Below are positions 1 to 4,953 of a stretch of DNA of 6,115 nt, in pieces. The position numbers and the translations under genes were made by a program. Source of the stretch: an uncultured Clostridia bacterium (GTDB lineage: Bacteria; Bacillota; Clostridia; Monoglobales; Firm-18); the NCBI GenBank assembly GCA_937914775.1, contig CALDNB010000209.1, forward strand, positions 1-6,115. Direction: 5' to 3'. Position 1 is the first letter of the stretch; each line of letters starts with the position of its first letter. The notes beneath the pieces were generated by a model that worked only from the letters and a program-made list of their open reading frames with translations, was not told the origin of the DNA and did not search any database.

Positions 1-872
1 AAAAGCACTGCAAGTCCTGCACCGTGGGGTACAAAATCAAACTCACCGCTTAAGCCGTGTTCAATCTGGTGAACACAAAGATAATATTCACGTCCGCAGT
101 CAGTAAGACCGTTATGAGAAAGGCTTGACGCCCACATAAGGTTTGCTCTTGCAGCATAATCGTCAGGTTTTTCCACCGCAACTGCACCGGCGCTTACCAC
201 CGCTTTCATAAGACCTTCAGAAATTCTATCAGTCAGTTCTGTGGGAGGATAAGGTGTAAAATAACGTTCAAGAGTATGAGCCATAATATCTACTACACCG
301 CAGGCAGTCTGGTATTTACTTACTGTAAAAGTAAGTTCGGGATTACAAATTGAAAACTTGCATCTGTTATACTCCCCATTGAAGCCCCGTTTCATATTTT
401 CTTCCATATTTGTTATTACAGCAGAATTACTCATTTCACTCCCTGCTGCAGATATAGTCAGGATACTCGCAACGGGTATAGAAGTTTTCGGCTTAATTTT
501 TCGTGAAATAACGTCCCATACATCGCAGTTGTTTGCGGCGGCAACTGCCGTTGCCTTACAGGAATCAATAACACTTCCTCCGCCCACAGCCAAAATCATT
601 TCCACTTTTTCTTTTTTTGCAACTTCTGCCGCTTTACGGACAAAATCAAGTTTAGGATTTGGCTCAACACCGCCCATTTCCACAACTTCAATATTACTTT
701 CTTTTAAACTGTTCATTACAACATCGTAAAGTCCTGATTTTTTTATGCTTTCCTTGCCGTACTGCATCATTATTTTTTTGTAGCCGTATTCGGTAATTAT
801 TTTTCCTACTTCTTTTTCTTTGCCTTTTCCAAAATATACTTTTGTATAGGCGTTATACATAAAATCAAGCAT
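1..872 (-). CDS. Iron-containing alcohol dehydrogenase, BDH-type (partial, C-terminus off the left edge)
   Basis: Cytoplasmic NAD(P)H-dependent alcohol/aldehyde oxidoreductase of the iron-dependent (group III) family, closest in pattern to clostridial butanol dehydrogenases. The 290 visible residues are about three quarters of the usual ~385-390. The start MLDFMYNAYTKVYFGKG fits the family N-terminus. GGGSVIDSCK (97-106) is the nucleotide-binding glycine loop. Metal ligands are D195 and H199 in VVDIMAHTLE, then H268 and H283 in HQIEHGLSGEFDFVPHGAGL, with conserved H272. An in-frame ATG three codons upstream (881) abuts AAGGAG (882-887) with no spacing; the ATG at 872 has a 9-nt spacing and matches the family start, so I chose it. 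The gene has its own promoter (901-929) and is separated from the upstream operon by a repeat-rich spacer, so co-function is not implied. The physiological substrate cannot be told. The family call is secure. Confidence 0.5.
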   Translation of the reverse strand, partial: MLDFMYNAYTKVYFGKGKEKEVGKIITEYGYKKIMMQYGKESIKKSGLYDVVMNSLKESNIEVVEMGGVEPNPKLDFVRKAAEVAKKEKVEMILAVGGGSVIDSCKATAVAAANNCDVWDVISRKIKPKTSIPVASILTISAAGSEMSNSAVITNMEENMKRGFNGEYNRCKFSICNPELTFTVSKYQTACGVVDIMAHTLERYFTPYPPTELTDRISEGLMKAVVSAGAVAVEKPDDYAARANLMWASSLSHNGLTDCGREYYLCVHQIEHGLSGEFDFVPHGAGLAVL

Positions 873-881
873 TGGTTTCAT

Positions 882-887
882 CTCCTT
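882..887 (-). promoter_or_regulatory. Ribosome binding site of the alcohol dehydrogenase
   Basis: AAGGAG on the minus strand. It touches the upstream ATG (879-881) directly but lies 9 nt from the ATG at 870-872. This spacing decides the start in favour of 872. Confidence 0.5.
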
Positions 888-900
888 ATTTACATACAAT

Positions 901-929
901 ATTATACAATATTTATAAATAGATTTCAA
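901..929 (-). promoter_or_regulatory. Sigma-A-type promoter of the alcohol dehydrogenase
   Basis: On the minus strand, TTGAAA (924-929) is followed after exactly 17 nt by a consensus TATAAT (901-906). The predicted transcript start is near 894, giving a short leader that contains little more than the ribosome binding site. The hairpin-rich element at 941-1250 therefore lies upstream of the promoter and should not be part of this gene's leader. Confidence 0.5.
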
Positions 930-967
930 CGGAAAATTTAGAAGGGTGGACAAAAATGATGCAGATT

Positions 968-1034
968 GGACAAACTGAACCCGTAGGGGAAACCCGAAGG
1001 CGTACAAAGGTACGTCGAGTGGTGAAGTTTGTTC
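968..1034. other. Potential three-way-junction fold inside the repeat element
   Basis: Arm 968-981 (GGACAAACTGAACC) pairs with 1021-1034 (GGTGAAGTTTGTTC) at 12 of 14 positions, counting one G-T pair. Inside sit GGG(986-988)/CCC(993-995) closed by a GAAA loop, and 999-1005/1010-1016 (7 bp with one G-T pair) closed by AAAG. Both strands can form the main stems, though wobbles and the GNRA loop favour the plus-strand RNA. I recognise no known riboswitch or RNA family, and no promoter in front of it is evident. Confidence 0.5.
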
Positions 1035-1055
1035 AAAACACAAGGCAATATAAAA

Positions 1056-1083
1056 TAGGGATTCGTCACTCGACGAATCCCTA
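1056..1083 (-). terminator. Perfect 12-bp hairpin, candidate operon terminator
   Basis: TAGGGATTCGTC (1056-1067) and GACGAATCCCTA (1072-1083) are perfect complements around a 4-nt loop. It lies about 90 nt past the stop of the GH20 gene, the last gene of the minus-strand operon. On that strand the stem is followed by TTTTATATTG, a weak U-tract. The plus side also has an interrupted T-rich tail, so it could act both ways. It belongs to the composite repeat, so a terminator role may be incidental. Confidence 0.5.
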
Positions 1084-1175
1084 CCTTAAATTTTGTTTTA
1101 TTTTGGTTTAGATGTCACATTCCAAGGCGTTTATTTATCTTTTGCCTTGTGTGGTGTGCGCATTTTTTACGCCCT

Positions 1176-2777
1176 TTAGAATGTGTTTGGTGTTACGATT
1201 TCCCTATGCCATAGGGCACGTGTATGTCCTGACGGACGCAGTCCTCCCGGTTCACCGCAGAAGACATCAAGAATTTCTTCTTCAAGTTCTAAAATTCTGT
1301 CCAGTTTACCGTCAACATAATCCTGCAAAGTTTCTGTGCAATGCTCAACTCTTTGCATAAGACCACCAAGACGGATGTTTTGAACATCAAAACCGTAAGG
1401 TTTATTCTCTTTCATCCACTGGTTGCGGAATGCAACATAGAACTTCTTAAGCAGTTTGCTTACAGTTTTAAGGTCTTTGATTATTGCTTTCAATTCCTCT
1501 TTATTGTTTTCCTTATACGCCTTTCTTATTCTTAAGCCCATATTGGCTTTTAGTGCAAGAACTTTGCACAGCCAGTACTGGGTTTCAAACAAGTAGCCAT
1601 AAGTTTCGTCTTTTGTAAGAGGAGAAAGTTTTCTTGCCATCTGAGCAAATTTCTCAGGTGTATCCTCCTTTGTATAAAGGTCATAAAGACCTGTAAATAA
1701 ATCGTTGTACAAAAGATATTTGCTCAGGTTTGATGTTTCATCTCCGTAAAGGGCATCCAGATACACAAACTTGTCGTATGAAATACCAAAGCGTTTTTTG
1801 AATTTTGCTTTAATATCTGACATCTTGAAGTTGCCTTTTGCAAATTCTGAATTGCAGAACAATGAAGGTATTGTCGCGAATTTAGAAACTTCTGCACCAT
1901 CATCTCCCCAAAGAGTAACAATAAAGTTTTCAACCTTATTGTCTATACATGCTTTTGTGGATAACTTTGCTGCTTTTACTGCATACTGATTTAGAGGAGA
2001 CATTCCGAAACTTGTCCAGAGAGAGTTTGCAAACCAGGTGCCGTCTTTAATCTTTTTGTGTGCTTTAAACATTTTGTTTAAATGTTCTTTGTTTCTTGCA
2101 TAGTAATCCCAGTAAACCAACTGAACATTATCAGGAATCAAATCGCCAACATTAGCGTCAATTTTTGCGTTACTGTCATAATAGTTACCGCCTGTTGCAA
2201 GTCTGAAGAACATATCGGACCACATTGTAAGATTAAAGCCGTATTTCTTTGCGATTTCTGATACTCTGTTTAAATGGTCAAGTAAAATCTTTGTTCTGTC
2301 TGTGTCGCCGTGAATATCGTAGTATTTTCCTCTGCCTATCATGTGGGCTTCGTCCATACCGATATTGACTGTATCAGTTCTGAAACATTCTTTTATTGTT
2401 TTGAACATATTGTCAATCAAAGCGTAAACTTTGTCTTCACCTGCAAGTAAAATGTCATCACAGTCAACCATATCCATTTTGTATGTAAGCCATCTTACCA
2501 TACCGTTTAAGTGAGCAAGAGTCTGTATGCAGGGAATAACCTCTATACCTTTTGATGCGGCATAGTCGTCAATTTCCTTTAGTTCTTCCTTTGAGTATTT
2601 GCCTCTGCCGTAACCGAAGTACGGGTTATCGTCAACTTCGTATGTATCTTCGATATATAAAGAAAACATATTGTGACCGAATTCCGCACAAAGGTCAAGC
2701 CATTTTTTTACCGTGGAGACTGTCATTACAGCGTTTCTTGAACAGTCAACCATTGTTCCGAATCTTTTATAGTCCAC
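1176..2777 (-). CDS. GH20 beta-N-acetylhexosaminidase-like glycosidase, cytoplasmic
   Basis: A 533-residue glycoside hydrolase family 20 enzyme, expected to remove terminal beta-linked GlcNAc/GalNAc (or glucosamine) by the substrate-assisted mechanism. The (beta/alpha)8 barrel starts almost at once with TMVDCSRNAV (8-17). GMDEAH (140-145) carries the adjacent Asp-Glu pair, D142 and E143, that positions the 2-acetamido group and acts as acid. W186, W223 and W290 (MWSDM, VYWDY, LWGDD) are candidates for walls of the sugar pocket, and QTLAH (85-89) fits the family. A helical region follows (about 350-505). There is no signal peptide, no membrane segment and none of the small domain that usually precedes the barrel. 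The GTG start has AAAGGAG 9 nt upstream, inside the end of the cupin gene. The last ~25 residues (about 509-533) are Gly/Pro/Arg-rich and are encoded by repeat-like DNA, so the C-terminus may not be native. Last gene of the operon. Confidence 0.5.
   Translation of the reverse strand: MDYKRFGTMVDCSRNAVMTVSTVKKWLDLCAEFGHNMFSLYIEDTYEVDDNPYFGYGRGKYSKEELKEIDDYAASKGIEVIPCIQTLAHLNGMVRWLTYKMDMVDCDDILLAGEDKVYALIDNMFKTIKECFRTDTVNIGMDEAHMIGRGKYYDIHGDTDRTKILLDHLNRVSEIAKKYGFNLTMWSDMFFRLATGGNYYDSNAKIDANVGDLIPDNVQLVYWDYYARNKEHLNKMFKAHKKIKDGTWFANSLWTSFGMSPLNQYAVKAAKLSTKACIDNKVENFIVTLWGDDGAEVSKFATIPSLFCNSEFAKGNFKMSDIKAKFKKRFGISYDKFVYLDALYGDETSNLSKYLLYNDLFTGLYDLYTKEDTPEKFAQMARKLSPLTKDETYGYLFETQYWLCKVLALKANMGLRIRKAYKENNKEELKAIIKDLKTVSKLLKKFYVAFRNQWMKENKPYGFDVQNIRLGGLMQRVEHCTETLQDYVDGKLDRILELEEEILDVFCGEPGGLRPSGHTRALWHREIVTPNTF
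1202..1216. repeat. Short palindrome at the end of the GH20 reading frame
   Basis: CCCTATG and CATAGGG are perfect 7-bp inverted arms around a single base. A further small stem, GTCC(1226-1229)/GGAC(1234-1237), follows. Both lie within the last codons of the GH20-like gene and are part of the evidence that repetitive DNA runs into this coding region. Confidence 0.5.
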
Positions 2778-2783
2778 TTACTG

Positions 2784-3122
2784 TCACTCCTTTATAATTA
2801 ATGCAATAAACTTAAGGGGACAGTCACCGGTATTTTTAATACCGTGACTGTGACCGTTTGGTGTATAAGTAACATATCCTGCTTTAACTGTTGAAATTTC
2901 GCCGTCACTTTCATACTCGGCTTCGCCTTCCAAAATGTAGTAACTTTCAGCATTACCTACGTGCTGGTGGTAGCCTACTGATGCTCCGACTTCCAATGTA
3001 GCCACTGAGAACATCTGTATTTTTTCATTTTGTGTCAGCAGTCTGTCAAGAGTTAATTTTCCAACACCGTTTTCTGCACCCATTTCGATATCGGGTGTTC
3101 TGTCTTGTGGTGCTTTAATCAT
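2784..3122 (-). CDS. Small single-domain cupin protein
   Basis: A 112-residue conserved-barrel (cupin_2-type) protein. Motif 1 is complete: H52 and H54 in YHQHVG, E59 and G66 in ESYYILEG. Motif 2 matches exactly: G82, P88, G90, H93 and N97 in GYVTYTPNGHSHGIKN. H52, H54, E59 and H93 should bind a divalent metal. Such small cupins include sugar isomerases/epimerases, dioxygenases and ligand-binding proteins; the motifs do not tell which. Placement between the NagB-fold gene and the GH20 gene suggests an accessory step on a sugar intermediate, but this is inference. GGAGGG (3129-3134) precedes the ATG by 6 nt. Its last codons, AAG GAG TGA, also form the ribosome binding site of the GH20 gene 6 nt downstream, so translation of the two is probably coupled. 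Confidence 0.5.
   Translation of the reverse strand: MIKAPQDRTPDIEMGAENGVGKLTLDRLLTQNEKIQMFSVATLEVGASVGYHQHVGNAESYYILEGEAEYESDGEISTVKAGYVTYTPNGHSHGIKNTGDCPLKFIALIIKE
2787..2793 (-). promoter_or_regulatory. Ribosome binding site embedded in the cupin stop region; sets the GTG start of GH20
   Basis: AAAGGAG on the minus strand overlaps the final Lys-Glu codons of the cupin and lies 9 nt before GTG (2775-2777). It supports a GTG start and shows that the GH20 protein genuinely begins at the barrel rather than being the remnant of a longer reading frame. Confidence 0.5.
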
Positions 3123-3137
3123 TTTTATCCCTCCAAA

Positions 3138-4076
3138 TTAGTTACATTCAGCAGTTAAAGGACCTGCCAATTCTTCCAAGTAGAACAATCTGCCCGGCAT
3201 TGTGGGGATAAATGTTGATGTAATGTGCTTGTCAGGACCATAGTGAAGAGTTGTTAAGAAACTCATACCCTGCCACTGCATACCTCTGCTTAATGCACCG
3301 TCGCAACCGCCGATAATGTAGTCAGCCTGTAAGAACAGACCAGGTCCGATAGTATTAGCAGTACAAGGAACTAATGTTGTACGGCTCTTGAAACTTGTAA
3401 TAGCGTTTTGTTCTATTGTTAAAGGATGAAGTTTTGCACCAATTCTGTAGCACTGCAGTTTCCATTCTTCAACTGTTTCAAATTCTGCGCCGAAGTGTGG
3501 TTCCCAGAAAGCGATATGGCACATTCTGCCGATACCGAATACCAATACAAGTTTTGCGCCCTCTTCTTTTAATTTTCTTATTTTTTCAGGGTATGTAGGA
3601 AGATTGTCTTTTGTAGCAAAGTTTCTCTGTGCAGGAGGAATTGTGTTTTCTCCCAATTTGTTAAAGAATGCTTCTTTCATACTGTATTCAAATGAAGCGG
3701 GGTCTGTGTTAGGCAAAGTGTTACCTTCTGCATCTGCCCATTCGTCCATATTAAATGTGTAAACGTGGTCGCATTTTACGTTCCATTCTGTTAAGAAATA
3801 AACTGCCCATCTGTACATTCCCATAGGACCAACAGGTAAAATCATAGCAAGTTTTTGTCCTTCGTCACGTGCTTTTTTAATCTGCAAAGCAATTTCGTGT
3901 CCCATTAATGTATCAAATTCGTAAATGTCTTTACAAGCAATAGGATTAAAATCTTTGTGCCAGAAATCTTCTCTTTTAACACCCATATCACAACATTTGT
4001 CGATTTTTGCCATATCCCAGCCCTGGGGGTAGTAGTTTTCCAATAAACTTCCTTTTACTGTACTCATAAAATCCAT
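3138..4076 (-). CDS. Divergent NagB-fold (glucosamine-6-phosphate deaminase/isomerase-like) protein
   Basis: A 312-residue member of the NagB/6-phosphogluconolactonase superfamily, longer than classical NagB (~260). FNMDEW (108-113) matches the NagB NMDE motif, with D111 at the general-base position (E. coli D72). GIGRMCHIAFWEP (181-193) matches GVGNDGHIAFNEP: His and Glu are kept (H187, E192), but the catalytic Asp (E. coli D141) is Met185 and the following Gly is Cys186. The phosphate loop, LPTGSTP-like in NagB, reads LPVGPMGMYR (80-89), two residues shorter and without Ser/Thr. The GSQKA-type segment carrying E. coli K208 reads GGCDGA (256-261), with no Lys. These are eye alignments. A plain GlcN6P deaminase role is therefore doubtful; an unphosphorylated or different substrate is inferred. 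The start at 4076 has AAAAAGGAG 10 nt upstream. Second gene of the operon, 24 nt after the PIG-L gene. Confidence 0.5.
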   Translation of the reverse strand: MDFMSTVKGSLLENYYPQGWDMAKIDKCCDMGVKREDFWHKDFNPIACKDIYEFDTLMGHEIALQIKKARDEGQKLAMILPVGPMGMYRWAVYFLTEWNVKCDHVYTFNMDEWADAEGNTLPNTDPASFEYSMKEAFFNKLGENTIPPAQRNFATKDNLPTYPEKIRKLKEEGAKLVLVFGIGRMCHIAFWEPHFGAEFETVEEWKLQCYRIGAKLHPLTIEQNAITSFKSRTTLVPCTANTIGPGLFLQADYIIGGCDGALSRGMQWQGMSFLTTLHYGPDKHITSTFIPTMPGRLFYLEELAGPLTAECN

Positions 4077-4100
4077 AATAAAATCTCTCCTTTTTATTTT

Positions 4101-4799
4101 TTACGGTAACAACCGTTTTGTGATAACTTTAGGCCATACCATACACTGTCTGAAGCCTTCTGCATACTGAACCCCGCTTTGTAAGCCCCTGAATCTTGAA
4201 CAGGTACGTACAAATTCCGCAAAGTCGATATGGTCGTGGTCTCTCATCCATTTTAACTGACTTACGTGACATTCAAGCATTTCAAGTTTTAAATCAATTT
4301 CTTCTGAAATATCTACATATTCTGTAGGAAGAAAATCAACCCCTGCCAAAGTGTCCATATAGTAAATAGGTGTAACTGCCGCTTTTCTTCCGCCATTATA
4401 CTGGGGAACACTTGCCACAAATGCCGCATCAAATACAAGTTTTGATACTGCGGTGTGGTCAGGCATATAGTCGTTTGGTGCATGGGTAATAATAAAATCA
4501 GGCTGAACGTCAATGATTAAGTTCGCAATTTTATCACGCTGTGCCAATACTGCGGCGTCAACTACCAAGTCTCCTATATCCATTGTTACTACTTCTATTC
4601 CTGCTAATTTACCTGCATTTTTTGCTTCTTCCGCTCTCATTACGCGTAGTTCGTCAGAGGGAATAATTTCGTGTCCCATATTACCGTTGCAAACGTGGCA
4701 TACAGTAACTTTGTCTCCTCTTTTTACGCATTTTGCAAGAGTACCGCAACAAGCAATTTCTATGTCATCGGGATGACATCCTATTGCCAGTACATTCAT
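4101..4799 (-). CDS. PIG-L/LmbE-family Zn-dependent N-deacetylase
   Basis: A 232-residue cytoplasmic deacetylase of the LmbE/PIG-L fold, whose known members remove acetyl from GlcNAc-type sugars (GlcNAc-PI, mycothiol and bacillithiol precursors, diacetylchitobiose). The N-terminus NVLAIGCHPDD gives zinc ligands H9 and D12 and catalytic base D11. THAPNDYMPDHTAV (105-118) gives the third ligand, H115. QYAEGFR (211-217) is the usual C-terminal family motif. The start was placed at 4799: GAGG (in TGAGGTG) lies 8 nt upstream, and the next in-frame ATG (4853) lies upstream of the promoter's -10 box, so it cannot be transcribed from it. First gene of the operon. Pairing with a NagB-fold protein supports amino-sugar deacetylation; whether the substrate is monomer, disaccharide or phosphorylated sugar is not visible. 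Confidence 0.5.
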   Translation of the reverse strand: MNVLAIGCHPDDIEIACCGTLAKCVKRGDKVTVCHVCNGNMGHEIIPSDELRVMRAEEAKNAGKLAGIEVVTMDIGDLVVDAAVLAQRDKIANLIIDVQPDFIITHAPNDYMPDHTAVSKLVFDAAFVASVPQYNGGRKAAVTPIYYMDTLAGVDFLPTEYVDISEEIDLKLEMLECHVSQLKWMRDHDHIDFAEFVRTCSRFRGLQSGVQYAEGFRQCMVWPKVITKRLLP

Positions 4800-4806
4800 T
4801 TTTAAC

Positions 4807-4812
4807 ACCTCA
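4807..4812 (-). promoter_or_regulatory. Ribosome binding site of the PIG-L gene
   Basis: TGAGGT followed by G on the minus strand, complementary to the 16S rRNA 3' end. GAGG is 8 nt from ATG 4797-4799. It fixes the start at 4799 rather than the longer frame from 4853. Confidence 0.5.
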
Positions 4813-4833
4813 TTTATAGTATTTTGTACCTTA

Positions 4834-4862
4834 ATTATACAATAAACATTCAATTATGTATT
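4834..4862 (-). promoter_or_regulatory. Promoter of the four-gene operon (strong -10, poor -35)
   Basis: A consensus TATAAT lies on the minus strand at 4834-4839, with the transcript start expected near 4827. At 17-nt spacing the -35 hexamer would be AATACA (4857-4862), a poor match, and 16- or 18-nt spacings are no better. A consensus -10 without a -35, next to direct repeats ending at about -34, fits activator-dependent transcription. That regulatory reading is inference. Confidence 0.5.
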
Positions 4863-4894
4863 TAACATTTTTTATCGGGTTTTTAACATTTTTT
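4861..4894. promoter_or_regulatory. Two 13-bp direct repeats, candidate regulator binding sites
   Basis: TTTAACATTTTTT occurs perfectly at 4861-4873 and 4882-4894, 21 bp apart (two helical turns). A weaker partial copy of the AAACATT core lies at 4844-4850. Relative to the operon start the repeats sit at about -34 to -46 and -55 to -67; relative to the plus-strand gene they lie upstream of its -35. The spacing on one DNA face is what a dimeric activator or a response regulator would use. The low-complexity T-runs make chance repetition possible. Confidence 0.5.
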
Positions 4895-4908
4895 CCGTTT
4901 AGTTGTTG

Positions 4909-4936
4909 TTGACAAAAATAACTTTAATGATATAAT
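4909..4936 (+). promoter_or_regulatory. Near-consensus promoter of the esterase gene
   Basis: TTGACA (4909-4914), a 16-nt spacer, and TATAAT (4931-4936) on the plus strand. The transcript should start near 4943, only about 11 nt before the chosen ATG (4954). Both boxes are perfect, so basal expression should be strong unless repressed. Confidence 0.5.
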
Positions 4937-4953
4937 TGTTAATGGTGACTGTT

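Larger units (their letters stand above)
941..1250. repeat. Composite hairpin-rich intergenic element (probable multi-copy repeat)
   Basis: This stretch between the GH20 gene body and the alcohol dehydrogenase promoter holds no convincing gene but much symmetry. TGGACAAA is repeated directly at 947-954 and 967-974. Imperfect arms 968-981 and 1021-1034 enclose two small hairpins. An 11-bp perfect inverted repeat, ACACAAGGCAA (1038-1048) and TTGCCTTGTGT (1142-1152), flanks a 12-bp perfect hairpin (1056-1083). CGTCGAGTG at 1013-1021 recurs inverted at 1067-1075. CCCTATG/CATAGGG (1202-1216) forms a further palindrome. Base composition near 1200-1258 is richer in G and C than the neighbouring coding DNA. 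The pattern suggests a non-autonomous repetitive element; I have an unverified impression of having met similar text repeatedly in clostridial gut genomes. Both edges are guesses. Confidence 0.5.

Noticed and set aside
358..729. Plus-strand frame of about 120 codons with hydrophobic segments
   Set aside because: Antisense to the alcohol dehydrogenase, whose motifs (GGGSVID, metal-binding His) are intact on the other strand; no ribosome site.
968..1083. CRISPR array or tRNA-like RNA in the hairpin-rich spacer
   Set aside because: There are no regularly spaced identical repeats with unique spacers, and the fold lacks a tRNA T-arm and CCA/anticodon arrangement.
956..1360. Plus-strand open frame (51 codons from 956 to a TAG at 1109-1111, then open again in the same frame to 1360)
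   Set aside because: It runs through the hairpins of the repeat element and then antisense through the GH20 gene, has no ribosome binding site, and shows no recognisable domain. Best explained as translation of repeat DNA.
4313..4776. Two shorter frames (minus 4313-4513, plus 4513-4776) within the PIG-L gene
   Set aside because: Shadows of the PIG-L coding sequence in other frames; no family resemblance and no start signals.
4800..4853. An 18-residue N-terminal extension of the PIG-L protein from ATG 4853
   Set aside because: The extension crosses the -10 box, has no ribosome site, and precedes the family's usual MNVLAIGCHPDD start.
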